NCBI RefSeq assembly: GCF_019192965.1
Contig: NZ_JAHTKU010000001.1
Location: 170,100-234,099, forward strand
Length of the DNA stretch: 64,000 nucleotides
Direction: 5' to 3'
From: Nocardioides daeguensis
Lineage (GTDB): Bacteria > Actinomycetota > Actinomycetes > Propionibacteriales > Nocardioidaceae
The notes under the pieces were generated by a model. It saw nothing but the letters and a program-made list of their open reading frames with translations, did not search any database and was not told where the DNA came from. Of the stretch, positions 1 to 9,028 are shown piece after piece (within the stretch, counting starts at the first letter, position 1; the number at the start of each line of letters is the position of its first letter). The translations under genes and the position numbers were made by a program.

Positions 1-428
1 TTGACGACCTCGATGACGGTGCCCTCGACGACGCCGTCGGCCTCCTTGATCTCCTCGATCGTGCCCCAGGCGCGCTCGTACTGCGCGCGCTTCTTGGACA
101 GGATCAGGCGACCCTCCTTGTCCTCCTTCTGGAGGACCAGGGCCTCGACCTTGTCGCCCACCTGGACGACCTCGGACGGGTCGACGTCGTGCTTGATCGA
201 CAGCTCGCGCGAGGGGATGACGCCCTCGGTCTTGTAGCCGATGTCGAGCAGGACCTCGTCGCGGTCCACCTTGACGATGGTGCCGTCGACGATGTCGCCG
301 TCGTTGAAGTACTTGATGGTCGCGTCGATGGCGGCCAGGAAGTCCGCCTCCGAGCCGATGTCGTTGACCGCGACCTGGGGCGCGTTGTCGTCGTAGCTCG
401 CAAGCGGGGTCGAGAGGGTGCTCGTCAT
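1..428 (-). CDS. rpsA: 30S ribosomal protein S1, N-terminal part (cut by window edge)
   Basis: Reading leftwards from an ATG at 428, the frame stays open to the window edge and gives about 142 residues. The product begins MTSTLSTPLASYDDNAPQVA and continues with S1-type segments such as DGTIVKVDRDEVLLDIGYK and EGRLILSKKRAQYERAW. These match the first and second OB-fold S1 repeats of actinobacterial ribosomal protein S1, which binds mRNA at the small subunit. The rest of the gene lies outside the window. In M. tuberculosis, as I recall, rpsA is next to polA; here about 17.5 kb separates them. Confidence 0.95.
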   Translation of the reverse strand, partial: MTSTLSTPLASYDDNAPQVAVNDIGSEADFLAAIDATIKYFNDGDIVDGTIVKVDRDEVLLDIGYKTEGVIPSRELSIKHDVDPSEVVQVGDKVEALVLQKEDKEGRLILSKKRAQYERAWGTIEEIKEADGVVEGTVIEVV

Positions 429-577
429 GTAGTCGGTCAGTCCTTGAAGTGGGCAGATGTCGTCGGGATGATGCGGCTGTGGCTGCGCCGCCCAAGGGGC
501 AGGCGAGAACACAGACGTTCCAGAGTACGCGCGGCCCGCTGCCGGAGTCCAACCGGCGACGACTATCCTCGGCAAAC
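429..577. other. Divergent intergenic region, rpsA / methyltransferase
   Basis: This 149-base gap carries the upstream signals of rpsA (leftward) and of the methyltransferase (rightward). The only element I can point to is the rightward -10-like hexamer at 564-569. I see no tRNA, riboswitch or strong hairpin. Confidence 0.4.
564..569 (+). promoter_or_regulatory. -10 box for a leaderless methyltransferase transcript
   Basis: TATCCT fits the TANNNT -10 pattern. It ends 8 bases before the GTG at 578, so transcription would begin at or next to the start codon. There is no Shine-Dalgarno sequence upstream of that GTG. Confidence 0.5.
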
Positions 578-1441
578 GTGCAGGACGCGCAGGACGTGCA
601 GCAGGACGACAACGACGCCGCGGCATGGCCGCATCCCCCCGTCACCGCCCACCGGCGACCGGCCGACGAGCGCGAGTCGCGGCGTGCGAACGGCGCCGAC
701 TGGGACCGGTACGCCGACGAGTACCAGGCCACCCACGGCGGCTTCCTCGGCGACCTCGGCTTCGTCTGGGGCCCCGAGGGACTGAGCGAGGAGGCGGCCG
801 GAGTCCTCGGCGACGTGCGCGACCGCGACGTGCTCGAGGTCGGCTCCGGCGCCGGGCAGTGCTCGCGCTGGGTGCGCAGCCGGGGTGGGCGTGCGATCGG
901 CCTCGACCTCTCCCACCGGCAGCTGCAGCACTCCCGGCGCATCGACGACGCGACCGGCGTCGTGGTCCCCAGCGTCCTGGCCACTGCCACCGCGCTCCCC
1001 TTCGCCGACGCCAGCTTCGACGTCGTGTTCTCCTCGTTCGGCGCGCTGCAGTTCGTGGCCGACATCGACCTCGCGGTGACCGAGGCCGCCCGGGTGCTGC
1101 GGCCGGGCGGCCGGTTCGCGTTCTCGATCACCCACCCGACGCGCTGGATGTTCCCCGACGACCCCGGTGAGGAGGGGCTGACCGCCACCCAGTCGTACTG
1201 GGACCGCACGCCCTACGTCGAGGTCGACGACGAGACCGGCGCGACGTCGTACGTCGAGCACCACCGCACGCTCGGCGACTGGGTCGCGTTGCTGGCGGAC
1301 GCCGGCTTCCGGCTGACCACGCTCCTGGAGCCGGAGTGGCCCGAGGGCCACGAGCGGCTGTGGGGCGGCTGGTCCGGGATCCGCGGCCGGCTCACGCCCG
1401 GGACCGCGATCTTCGGCGCGGACCTCGACCCGACACCGTAG
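578..1441 (+). CDS. Class I SAM-dependent methyltransferase
   Basis: The 287-residue product has a Rossmann methyltransferase core. Motif I is VLEVGSGAGQCSRW, followed by AIGLDLSHRQL (acidic residue after strand 2), FADASFDVVFSSFGALQFV (motif IV region) and ARVLRPGGRFAFSITHP. This is the Methyltransf_11 layout. The frame is open further upstream to 449, but I chose the GTG at 578 because a TATCCT box lies 8 bases before it and the upstream residues look non-homologous. The substrate cannot be read from the sequence. It starts the block of envelope-related genes between rpsA and polA, so a glycan or lipid substrate is possible but unproven. Confidence 0.85.
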   Translation: MQDAQDVQQDDNDAAAWPHPPVTAHRRPADERESRRANGADWDRYADEYQATHGGFLGDLGFVWGPEGLSEEAAGVLGDVRDRDVLEVGSGAGQCSRWVRSRGGRAIGLDLSHRQLQHSRRIDDATGVVVPSVLATATALPFADASFDVVFSSFGALQFVADIDLAVTEAARVLRPGGRFAFSITHPTRWMFPDDPGEEGLTATQSYWDRTPYVEVDDETGATSYVEHHRTLGDWVALLADAGFRLTTLLEPEWPEGHERLWGGWSGIRGRLTPGTAIFGADLDPTP

Positions 1442-1581
1442 TGGTGAAGCCCACACCAAACTCGCGGGACCACCACGGATCCTCCTCGTTGAGCCCCTTC
1501 GGAGGGAGCAGCCGCGGGTGAGGGACTCGCGCTCTTGTGCACGGCGCTGCCCCGGCATGCCATCGATCAACAGGAGCACTC

Positions 1582-4143
1582 ATGTCTCACATCCCCGCCA
1601 CTCGCGGGCGTCACGTGCGGACTGCCCTTCTCGGAACAGCGGTGACGACCGCAGCGGCCTTCGCTGTGGTCCTCCCCCCGACCTCCGTTCAGGCAGCACC
1701 GCTTCCCGCCCGGTACGCGGCCGACGCCCACGCGGACCTCGTCAGCCTGCAGTCCGACCTGGTCGGCAACCCGTTGGCCAACGTCTACGTCGGCCACTCC
1801 CAGGTGCAGGTCGACAGCAACGGCGGGCTCGAGGACCCCGAGGGCGGACAGGCCGTGCCGGCCGCCGCCCGGGTCCACGCCGAGAGCTCCAACGTCGACG
1901 TGCAGCTCTTGTCGAACAACCCGACGATCACCACCGACTCGACCGAGGCCATCGCCCCGCCGCCGGCCGACCCGGCCCAGAAGGAGCTGCTGGACGTCCC
2001 GCTCGGCCCGATCGCCGACGTCGGACTGCTCCACGGTGACGTCAGCGCCGACTACGTCTCCGACGGATCCTGCCCGGCTCTCGTCGGGGGCAGCCGGGTC
2101 CTCGGCACCTCGCGCACCGACACCGCCGGCGTCTCCCTGCTGGGCGTCCCCGGGCTCCCGGTCGCCAACGTCGGGGAGACGAGGACCGAGCTGGTCGACG
2201 TCGCCGGCGCCGGCGACGCCGTACGCTCGACCGCGGTGCTGGACGTCGCGCCGGTCCACCTGCTGGGCGGCCTGGTGACCATCAAGGTCGCGAGCCCGGT
2301 CGTCATCACCGCCGAGTCCGACGGCGTGAACCCGCCGACCGTCTCCTCGAGCAACCCGACGGCACAGGTCTTCGTCGCCGGCCTCAAGTTCGCCGACCTG
2401 ACCTCCGACGGCGCCTCGGTGCCGATCAACGTCCCGCTCGCGCTGGTGAACGTGTCGCTCAACCTCGCGCTGTTCCAGCCGACGGCGACCATCGACCCGG
2501 CCACCCGTACGGCGTCCCTCGACCTGGGTGCGGTGCTCGGCGTGGACCTGAACGTCAGCACCGGCATCGCGCCGTTCACCACCGACATCGTGGACCTCCA
2601 CCTCGGCGTCGGCCAGATGGGCGTCACGGCCACCGCCCCGGCGGGCGGCGTGGAGTGCGCCACCCCGGCTGCCAGCGTGATCACCGCGCCCACCACCGGC
2701 GCCACCCTCACCGACGCCACCCCGACCATCACCGGCACCGCCCAGCCGGGCTCCACGGTGACCCTGGTCATCGACGGCGGCACCCCGGTCCAGGTCCCCG
2801 TCGACAACACCGGCCACTGGACCCACACCCCGACCACCGACCTCGCCGACGGCAGCCACACCGTGAGCGTCGACGGCGACGCCAACGGCGCCGGGACCGA
2901 CGACACCGTCACCTTCACCATCGACACCGGCGCGGCCAGCACCGACACCGACGGCGACGGCATCCCGGACAGCGACGAGGCCCAGCACGGCACCGACCCG
3001 AACGACGCCGACACCGACGACGACGGGCTGGACGACGGCGAGGAGATCAGCGGCGCGGGCAACGAGTTCGACGGTGCTCCGACGAACCCGACCGACCCGG
3101 ACTCCGACGACGACGGCCTGCTGGACGGCGAGGAGGCCGCCCACGCCACCGACCCCAACGAGGCCGACACCGACGGCGGCAGCGTGAATGACGGCGACGA
3201 GGTCGACCACGGCACCGACCCGCTCGACCCGCTCGACGACACCGTCGTCGTGATCGACGCCACGGTGATCACCGCGCCCGGCACGGGCACCACCGTCGCC
3301 GATGCCACCCCGACCATCAGCGGCACCGCCCAGCCGGGCTCCACGGTGACCCTGGTCATCGACGGCGGCACCCCGGTCCAGGTCCCCGTCGACAACACCG
3401 GCCACTGGACCCACACCCCGACCACCGACCTCGCCGACGGCAGCCACACCGTGACCGTCGACGGCGACGCCAACGGCGCCGGCACCGACGACACCGTCAC
3501 CTTCACCACCGACGCCCCCGGTCCGGGCACCGGCGCCGGGGCCGACACCGACGGCGACGGCATCCCGGACAGCGACGAGGCCCAGCACGGGACCGACCCC
3601 AAGGACGCCGACACCGACGACGACGGCCTCACGGACGGCCAGGAGCTGTCGGGGGCGACCGGCTGCGTCACCGCCTCGGGCGTCCACGGGCCGACCGACC
3701 CGCGCCGCCCCGACACCGACGGTGACGGTCTGAGCGACGGCAAGGAGGTCAACGGCACCGACCTCGCGCAGACGTACTCCGCCACCGCCGGCAAGCCGAG
3801 GAAGAAGCGGACCATCGGCCTGGTGCGCACCAACCCCTGCCTGCAGGACACCGACGGCGACCTGCTCACCGACCTCCAGGAGGTCAAGGGCATCAAGATC
3901 GGGCAGCGGATCGTCCGCTCCAAGGCGAACGGCGGTCCGTACAAGATCAAGGTCCGGATGACCGACCCGACCCGCAAGGACACCGACGGTGACGGGCTGA
4001 GCGACTACGACGAGGTCACCGGCGCGAAGAACAAGCGGTTCAAGAAGCGCAAGAGCGACCCGACGGTCGCCGACACCGACTGGGGCGGTGGCCGGGACGG
4101 CCAGGAGGTCCGCAGCAAGCACGACCCCAGCCGACACGGCTGA
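1582..4143 (+). CDS. Large secreted protein with Ig-like and thrombospondin type 3 repeats
   Basis: The product has 853 residues. Start ATG 1582 has AGGAG five bases upstream and opens a typical signal peptide (basic start, hydrophobic core, AxA-like site before [10 protein letters not shown]). Residues about 30-360 form an unrecognised region. Then come two almost identical Ig-like domains (about 366-450 and 562-645), each followed by Asp-rich repeats of the form [12 protein letters not shown] (from about 455 and 654). I count about ten such thrombospondin-type-3-like units; in known proteins these bind calcium. The C-terminus is rich in Lys/Arg and has no LPXTG motif or C-terminal membrane anchor, so it is probably exported and released or held non-covalently. 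Its function is unknown. Confidence 0.85.
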   Translation: MSHIPATRGRHVRTALLGTAVTTAAAFAVVLPPTSVQAAPLPARYAADAHADLVSLQSDLVGNPLANVYVGHSQVQVDSNGGLEDPEGGQAVPAAARVHAESSNVDVQLLSNNPTITTDSTEAIAPPPADPAQKELLDVPLGPIADVGLLHGDVSADYVSDGSCPALVGGSRVLGTSRTDTAGVSLLGVPGLPVANVGETRTELVDVAGAGDAVRSTAVLDVAPVHLLGGLVTIKVASPVVITAESDGVNPPTVSSSNPTAQVFVAGLKFADLTSDGASVPINVPLALVNVSLNLALFQPTATIDPATRTASLDLGAVLGVDLNVSTGIAPFTTDIVDLHLGVGQMGVTATAPAGGVECATPAASVITAPTTGATLTDATPTITGTAQPGSTVTLVIDGGTPVQVPVDNTGHWTHTPTTDLADGSHTVSVDGDANGAGTDDTVTFTIDTGAASTDTDGDGIPDSDEAQHGTDPNDADTDDDGLDDGEEISGAGNEFDGAPTNPTDPDSDDDGLLDGEEAAHATDPNEADTDGGSVNDGDEVDHGTDPLDPLDDTVVVIDATVITAPGTGTTVADATPTISGTAQPGSTVTLVIDGGTPVQVPVDNTGHWTHTPTTDLADGSHTVTVDGDANGAGTDDTVTFTTDAPGPGTGAGADTDGDGIPDSDEAQHGTDPKDADTDDDGLTDGQELSGATGCVTASGVHGPTDPRRPDTDGDGLSDGKEVNGTDLAQTYSATAGKPRKKRTIGLVRTNPCLQDTDGDLLTDLQEVKGIKIGQRIVRSKANGGPYKIKVRMTDPTRKDTDGDGLSDYDEVTGAKNKRFKKRKSDPTVADTDWGGGRDGQEVRSKHDPSRHG
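2677..3640 (+). repeat. Tandem duplication of an Ig-like plus TSP3 module
   Basis: Two copies offset by 588 bases start near 2677 and 3265. The stretch 2734-2865 is identical to 3322-3453, and near identity continues through about 2928 and 3516 with only scattered changes. The following Asp-rich repeat units (from 2944 and 3541) are also close copies. This indicates a recent in-frame duplication or ongoing gene conversion. Confidence 0.85.
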
Positions 4144-4162
4144 TCGACAGGCGTGACGACAC

Positions 4163-4190
4163 GACCCCGCGGGCCTCGGCCCGCGGGGTC
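4163..4190 (+). terminator. Hairpin terminator after the secreted protein
   Basis: A perfect 13-base inverted repeat (GACCCCGCGGGCC and its complement) with almost no loop sits 19 bases after the stop codon. There is no T-run, as is usual in high-GC actinobacteria. Confidence 0.7.
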
Positions 4191-4198
4191 GCTGTCAC

Positions 4199-4204
4199 TA
4201 GGGT
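4199..4204 (+). promoter_or_regulatory. -10 box for a leaderless methyltransferase transcript
   Basis: TAGGGT ends 6 bases before the GTG start at 4211, again a leaderless arrangement. It follows directly after the terminator hairpin of the upstream gene. Confidence 0.5.
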
Positions 4205-4210
4205 GGTCTC

Positions 4211-4909
4211 GTGGATGCGGAGGAGATCGCCAAGTCGGCCGCGCTCGAGCACCGGCACTGGTGGTACGCCGCCCGCCGGGCCCTCGTGCGCCGTACCGTC
4301 CGGCCCTGGCCCACGGGTCGCGCGATCGACGTGGGCTGCGGCATGGGCGGCAACACCGCGGTGCTCCGGGAGCTGGGCTGGCAGGCGGTCGGCGTCGAGT
4401 ACACCGACACGGGCGCCGACATCGCCGCCGCCCGCGGCATCCCGGTGGTCCAGGGCGACGGCCGGCACCTGCCGGTCGCCGACGAATCCGTCGACCTGGT
4501 GATGTCGACCGACGCCTGGGAGCACATCGACGACGACCACGCGGTGGCTCGTGAGACCGCCCGCGTGCTGCGCCCGGGAGGGCGCGCCCTGGTGGCGGTT
4601 CCGGCGGGCATGGCGCTGTGGAGCGGCCACGACGTCGCGCTGGGGCACGTCCGGCGCTACGAGAAGCAGCAGCTCGCCGACCTGGTGACGGGCGCCGGGC
4701 TCGTCATCGACGACCTCTCGTCGTGGAACGTGCTGCTCCGCCCGGTGGTCCGCGCGCGCCGCCGCAACAAGCACGCCGCCGAGAGCGAGATGGAGGAGGT
4801 GCACCCCGTGCTCAACGCCGGCCTGCGCGCCGCCCTCGCCGTCGAGCGGGCGCTCCCGGTCAAGCGGCTGCCCGGCGTCAGCCTGGTGGTCCTCGCCCAC
4901 AAGCCATGA
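4211..4909 (+). CDS. Class I SAM-dependent methyltransferase
   Basis: The 232-residue product is a Methyltransf_11-type enzyme. SAM-binding motif I is AIDVGCGMGGNTAVLRELGW near residue 39, followed by AVGVEYTDTGADIA, PVADESVDLVMSTDAWEHID (motif IV) and ARVLRPGGRALVAVP. The C-terminal part includes VRRYEKQQLADLV and a basic RARRRNKHAAESEMEE segment, a layout I associate with methyltransferases acting on lipid-linked sugars. Start is GTG 4211, directly downstream of a TAGGGT box. Its stop overlaps the ATG of the next gene (ATGA), so the two are probably co-translated. The substrate is unknown. Confidence 0.85.
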   Translation: MDAEEIAKSAALEHRHWWYAARRALVRRTVRPWPTGRAIDVGCGMGGNTAVLRELGWQAVGVEYTDTGADIAAARGIPVVQGDGRHLPVADESVDLVMSTDAWEHIDDDHAVARETARVLRPGGRALVAVPAGMALWSGHDVALGHVRRYEKQQLADLVTGAGLVIDDLSSWNVLLRPVVRARRRNKHAAESEMEEVHPVLNAGLRAALAVERALPVKRLPGVSLVVLAHKP

Positions 4910-5946
4910 GCCGACCGGCCGACCGGGCCTGGGTCGCCGATCGCCGGATCGGCTGGCGGATCCTGCTGACGGCGTCGCTGGGCGAGGCGGTCCCGACCGT
5001 CGAGCTCGCCGGCCGGCTCGCTGCGCTGACCCGCTCCGAGGGCTGGACGTCGCGTCCCCCGCTCACTGCACCGACCCTCGGCCAGCTCCGGGAGGCCTTG
5101 GCGGGGTCGTCCCCCGAACCGCTCCTGGTCGGTGTCCACGGCCGCGACGTCGTCCTCTCGGCGCATCACAGTGTCGTCGACGGTCTCGGCCTGCTGGTCG
5201 TCCTCGAGCGCCTCGGACTGGGCCCCGCGACGTCGACGGCCCGCGGAGTCGGCGACCGCGCGACGACCGGTGGCCTCGCGGCGACGGTGGCTCGCCGCCT
5301 CGGCGAGGTGGCGTTCCACCCGCCCGCGGGCGTGACTCCCCCGACCGTGTCCGGCCCGCGCGCCGGAGACGCGCTCGTCGAGGCCGAGCTGGCCGGCACG
5401 GTCCGGGCCGCTCGGCTCGTCCACGCCGCCGCGCGGGCGGTGGTCCGGCACGAGGCCGTCCAGGGCCGGAACGCCCGACACGTGGCCATCGCCGTCGGCG
5501 CCGTGCGCGGCCAGCAGACAGCCGGCGACGGCCAGCAGCTCGGCGACCACAGCGTGCTGCTGCGGCTGCGCGACGTCGAGAGGCTCGATCTCGCGGAGGT
5601 GGGTCAAGCGCTGCGCACGGCTCCCGTGGTGACGCCGCCGACACCGGCGGGTGAGCGCCCCTGGTCGCGGCTGACCGCGGGCATGGCCTCGGTGGGCCTG
5701 CGCCTGCTCGCTCCCCGCCTGGGATCCACCCTGTTGGTCTCCCATCTCGGCGACGTCACGGCTCCGCACCTGGACCGGCTCGCCTTCCACCCGGTGACCG
5801 CGGGCGGCAGCGGGATCTCGCTCGGCGCCGTCGGACATCGCGGCCGCACGGTCCTGACCCTGCGGGCCCGAGCCGCCCAGTGGAACGACAACGGCCTCGA
5901 GCAGCTGCTCGAGGCCGTCGTCTCCCTCCTCGCAGAGGAGCCGTGA
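4906..5946 (+). CDS. Condensation-domain-like acyltransferase (HHxxxDG)
   Basis: The 346-residue product overlaps the methyltransferase by ATGA. Around residues 84-92 it has AHHSVVDGLGLL, the HHxxxDG motif of condensation domains, wax-ester synthases and related CoA-dependent acyltransferases, in which the second His is the catalytic base. Toward the C-terminus STLLVSHLGDVTAPHLDR and GISLGAVGHRGRTVLTLRAR resemble the second half of a condensation fold. At 346 residues it is shorter than a full NRPS condensation domain (about 450), and no carrier or adenylation domain is nearby. I infer acyl transfer to a small acceptor or glycan; the substrate is not visible. Confidence 0.6.
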   Translation: MSRPADRAWVADRRIGWRILLTASLGEAVPTVELAGRLAALTRSEGWTSRPPLTAPTLGQLREALAGSSPEPLLVGVHGRDVVLSAHHSVVDGLGLLVVLERLGLGPATSTARGVGDRATTGGLAATVARRLGEVAFHPPAGVTPPTVSGPRAGDALVEAELAGTVRAARLVHAAARAVVRHEAVQGRNARHVAIAVGAVRGQQTAGDGQQLGDHSVLLRLRDVERLDLAEVGQALRTAPVVTPPTPAGERPWSRLTAGMASVGLRLLAPRLGSTLLVSHLGDVTAPHLDRLAFHPVTAGGSGISLGAVGHRGRTVLTLRARAAQWNDNGLEQLLEAVVSLLAEEP

Positions 5947-5949
5947 GGA

Positions 5950-6939
5950 TCAGGCGTCGATGAGCGCCTCATCGCGACGGTGGCCGGCACGCTCGCGGCG
6001 GGCTGCCCGACCGAGGACCAGTCCGGCGGCCACCAGGCCGGCGCCGAGCAGCAGGAGCAGCACGGGGAACAACAGCTTCATGCCGCCGAGCAGGGTGCTG
6101 TTCGACTTCGCGTCGCTGACCAGGTCGTCGACCTGAGCCTTCGTGTACTGGACCGTGCCGGTGAAGGCAGGCACGCTGACGCCGTCGTAGCGCAGCTCCT
6201 GCACCCGGTTCTCCACCCGGTTGACGGGCGATCCGGTCTCAGGCTCGACGTAGAAGGTCCGGGTCATCTGGTACCACATCTCAGCCGTGACGTTGCCGGC
6301 CTCGGTGGAGCCGAAGACCGAGCCCGGCACCTCGCGGGTCTCGACCATCGTGTCGGGGATCGTCTGGACGAACTTGTAGACGCTGAGGCCGTCGATCTTC
6401 TCCTCGCCCTCGAACTTCGCGTCGACAGCCTTGCCGAGCGTGCCGTCCCAGAGCGGGTAGTCCTTCTTCTCGGTGCCGAAGGGGAACTTGTAGATCAGCC
6501 CCTTGCGCTTGACGTCGACCCGCTCGATCTTCGTGAAGTCGTCGGCGCGGGCGACCTCCTCCCACGATCCGCACTTCGCACAGTCGACAGCCGCCCCCGT
6601 CTTGCCGTCGAACGGCGCGCGCTCGCGGGTCTGCTGGAAGATCTCGCCACCGACACGGTTCACGGTGGTCGAGTTCACCCACACCACGGTGTCGCCAGGC
6701 GCCTCGACGCCGCTGTCGGCGATGGTCACCGAGGTGATGTCGAGGTCCCAGGTCTCGGGGGCCAGCACCTCGGGCTTGGAGTTGAAGATCTGCGCGTCCT
6801 TGGCCTGCAGCTTGGTGGTGCCCTCGTAGTCGGGCGGCACGTTGGCGAGGACCGGGTAGGCGTAGAAGCGGACCAGGGCGGCCGCCACGATCAGGAAGAC
6901 ACCGAGTCCGACGGACACGGCGGCGAGCTTGCTGCGCAT
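5950..6939 (-). CDS. PorA/DUF3068-family membrane-anchored envelope protein
   Basis: The 329-residue product has an N-terminal membrane helix (LAAVSVGLGVFLIVAAALV), a long extracytoplasmic domain, and a C-terminal helix (LLFPVLLLLLGAGLVAAGLV) followed by a basic tail. Motifs such as YPVLANVPPDYEGTTKLQA and a CAKC pair match DUF3068, now grouped as the PorA family (PF11271) of actinobacterial envelope proteins. I recall Rv0227c of M. tuberculosis as a member. The gene follows the GT4 and GT2 genes on the same strand with an 11-base gap, so it probably ends their operon. The start is ATG 6939; the open frame upstream overlaps GT4 and is rejected. Confidence 0.8.
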   Translation of the reverse strand: MRSKLAAVSVGLGVFLIVAAALVRFYAYPVLANVPPDYEGTTKLQAKDAQIFNSKPEVLAPETWDLDITSVTIADSGVEAPGDTVVWVNSTTVNRVGGEIFQQTRERAPFDGKTGAAVDCAKCGSWEEVARADDFTKIERVDVKRKGLIYKFPFGTEKKDYPLWDGTLGKAVDAKFEGEEKIDGLSVYKFVQTIPDTMVETREVPGSVFGSTEAGNVTAEMWYQMTRTFYVEPETGSPVNRVENRVQELRYDGVSVPAFTGTVQYTKAQVDDLVSDAKSNSTLLGGMKLLFPVLLLLLGAGLVAAGLVLGRAARRERAGHRRDEALIDA

Positions 6940-6950
6940 GGGCGAGCCTC

Positions 6951-8165
6951 TCAGACGGCCACGCGAGCGTCGCGTGGGTGATGACGATCGGGCAGCGTGG
7001 ACGCGTGCCCGAGGAGCTGGATGGTCAGGTCGGTCGCCTGGAGACGCATCTGCGACCAGTCGAACTTGTGGGCCCAGGCCACGCACACCTCGGCGCGCAG
7101 TGCCCGGCTCTGGGCGTCGGCGGCATCGACCAGCGCACCGGTCAGTGCCTCGGCGAGCCGGCCGACGACGGTGGCGGAGTCCGCGCTGTCGGGGACCAGC
7201 CAACCGCTCTCCCCCGGCCGGATCGAGTCGCGCAGTCCGGGGACGTCGCGGGCCACGGTAGGGACACCGTGGGCCGCGGCGTCGACGACCGCCTGGCCCC
7301 AGCCCTCCGCGTCGGAGGCGCACACGTGGACCGCGGCGCGCGCGAGGAGGGCGTCCTTGTCGGCGCCGGGCAGGAAGCCGTGGAAGGTCACCTGATCAGC
7401 CAGCCCGAGCTCGGCGGCCCGGGCGACCAGCCGGTCGGCCTCAGGGCCGCGGCCGATGACGTCGACCCGGATCCGGCGGCCGGCGAGCTCGGCGCGGTCC
7501 TGCGCGATGCGCACCGCCTCGAGGGCCAGGTCGACCCGCTTGTGGGTGACCAGCCTGCCCAGGACCACGACCCGGTCGGGGTCCTTGGTGACGCCGTCGA
7601 CGAACTCGCGTGGCGGCAGGTCCGCACCGTTCTCGAGGATCCGGATGTCGCCGGTCCAACCGAGCTGCTCGCGCATCTCGGCCACAGTCGACGCGGACAC
7701 CGCCGCGGTGACGTGGTGGCGGTAGACGCGGCGCATCGCGACCCGCTCCATCCAGCGACCGAAGGCTGCCACCGGAGCCGGGAAGTGGACGGCGAACTGT
7801 GCCTGGTGCACGTGGTGCACGATCAGCAGGGCCGGTGTGCCGCGGCGCAGCACCAGCGGCGAGAACGACGGCAGCCCGCAGGCCGGGTCGATCACGGCGT
7901 CGATCCGGCGCCGGTGGCGCAGCAGCCAGGTCAGCGCGAACAGGTAGAAGGTCAGCGCTCCGCCTCCGCGCCGCACGTCGATCCCGTCCCGCACCTCGCG
8001 GGCCACCTGGCCCTCGTCGCGGGCGGTCACGAAGTGCACCTGCGCGCCCGCCTCCCGCAGGGCGCGGGCGAACTGCCAGGCGTAGATCTCCGCGCCGCCG
8101 GCCAGGGTGTGGTCGAGGTCGCGCCAGTTGACGACGACGACGCGCTTCCCCTCGAGGCTCCTCAT
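6951..8165 (-). CDS. Glycosyltransferase family 4 (GT-B)
   Basis: The 404-residue GT-B glycosyltransferase begins VVVVNWRDLDHTLAGGAEIY, with the glycine-rich acceptor-side loop. The donor-side domain starts around DRVVVLGRLVTHKRVDLALE and includes IGRGPEADRL, VTFHGFLPGADKDALLARA and SDAEGWGQAVVDAAAHGVP. The last is the EX7E donor-binding motif with Asp in place of the second Glu. The N-terminal sequence resembles Rv0225-type enzymes near the mycobacterial aftD locus. The ATG at 8165 overlaps the stop of the GT2 gene (ATGA), so the two are coupled. It probably adds a sugar from a nucleotide donor to a lipid-linked envelope glycan. Confidence 0.85.
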   Translation of the reverse strand: MRSLEGKRVVVVNWRDLDHTLAGGAEIYAWQFARALREAGAQVHFVTARDEGQVAREVRDGIDVRRGGGALTFYLFALTWLLRHRRRIDAVIDPACGLPSFSPLVLRRGTPALLIVHHVHQAQFAVHFPAPVAAFGRWMERVAMRRVYRHHVTAAVSASTVAEMREQLGWTGDIRILENGADLPPREFVDGVTKDPDRVVVLGRLVTHKRVDLALEAVRIAQDRAELAGRRIRVDVIGRGPEADRLVARAAELGLADQVTFHGFLPGADKDALLARAAVHVCASDAEGWGQAVVDAAAHGVPTVARDVPGLRDSIRPGESGWLVPDSADSATVVGRLAEALTGALVDAADAQSRALRAEVCVAWAHKFDWSQMRLQATDLTIQLLGHASTLPDRHHPRDARVAV

Positions 8166-8926
8166 GCCTGGCTCCCGGCAAGCAGCACGGGAGCGGCCGG
8201 GGCGGGGGTCGGCCGCTCGAGGGCCCGGCAACGCCAGGCGATCCGGGCCAGCTCGGCGAAGGCCGCCGCACCGTGGCGCGAGGGCACGAACGTCGATCCG
8301 GGCACGTCGGTCCAGGTCACGGGAATCTCCCGCACGTCGGCGCCGAGGGCGCGCAGGCGCATCAGCAGCTCGACGTCGAAGGAGAAGCCGGTGGTCTCGA
8401 GGAGCTGCGCGGCCCGGCGGGCCAACGCGCCGCGGAACACCTTGAACCCGCACTGGGTGTCGGCGATGCCCGGCACCATCCGGCCGGCGAGGCGTCGGTA
8501 CGCCGCGGCACCGACCGAGCGGGTGCGGCAGTGCCGTGCCTCGGTCTCGCTCCCGGCGACCGCCCGCGAACCGATCACGACGTCGGCGCCGAGCAGGACC
8601 TGCCGCCAGGACGCCTCGATCGCGTCGAGGCCGGTGGCACCGTCGGCATCCATGAAGCACACCAGGTCCGCGTGGGTGGCGAGCAGCCCGGCGCGGACCG
8701 CAGCACCCTTGCCGCGGCGCTCGCACCGCACGACCCGGACGGGCAGCGCCGCCGAGTCGGCGGCGCGCGCCACCTCGGCGGTGCGGTCGGTGCTCGCGTT
8801 GTCGACCACGAGCACCTCCACCCGGCCGAGCACCCCGCGGTGCGCCGTCACGTGACGACGCAGCTCGCGCAAGGTGCGCGGCAGCCGGCGTTCCTCGTTG
8901 TACGCCGGAATGACGATCTGCAGCAT
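8162..8926 (-). CDS. Glycosyltransferase family 2 (dolichol-phosphate mannose synthase-like)
   Basis: The 254-residue GT-A fold enzyme begins LQIVIPAYNEERRLPRTLRE. It has VEVLVVDNASTDRT (nucleotide-sugar binding), GKGAAVRAG, and FMDADGAT as the metal-binding DxD-type motif, then DTQCGFKVFRG typical of polyprenyl-phosphate mannose/glucose synthases. No C-terminal membrane helices follow. The role inferred is to make a polyprenyl-phosphate sugar that membrane GT-C enzymes such as the AftD-like protein could use. It is translationally coupled to the GT4 gene downstream. Confidence 0.85.
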   Translation of the reverse strand: MLQIVIPAYNEERRLPRTLRELRRHVTAHRGVLGRVEVLVVDNASTDRTAEVARAADSAALPVRVVRCERRGKGAAVRAGLLATHADLVCFMDADGATGLDAIEASWRQVLLGADVVIGSRAVAGSETEARHCRTRSVGAAAYRRLAGRMVPGIADTQCGFKVFRGALARRAAQLLETTGFSFDVELLMRLRALGADVREIPVTWTDVPGSTFVPSRHGAAAFAELARIAWRCRALERPTPAPAAPVLLAGSQA

Positions 8927-8985
8927 CGGACCCTCCCAAGCCGTCTGCTCAGCCCGCCCCCTCCCCGGGGACGGTACGACGAACC

Positions 8986-9016
8986 GCTCCCCGGGCGACC
9001 TCAGGTCGCCGGGGGC
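8986..9016 (-). terminator. Hairpin after the 43-aa peptide gene
   Basis: An inverted repeat with core GGCGACCT (8994-9001) and AGGTCGCC (9003-9010), extended by C-rich and G-rich flanks, lies just past the stop of the leftward peptide gene and upstream of GT2. It may end the aftD transcript. The one-base loop means the real fold has a few inner pairs open. Confidence 0.45.
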
Positions 9017-9028
9017 GGCGAGGGTGCG

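Noticed and set aside
449..577. N-terminal extension of the first methyltransferase to ATG 449
   Set aside because: The extra residues are Arg/Pro-rich without similarity to methyltransferases, and a promoter box lies inside that stretch just before GTG 578.
1567..4137. Long leftward frame antisense to the TSP3 protein gene
   Set aside because: A by-product of the GAC-rich repeats on the other strand, with no signal peptide or domain.
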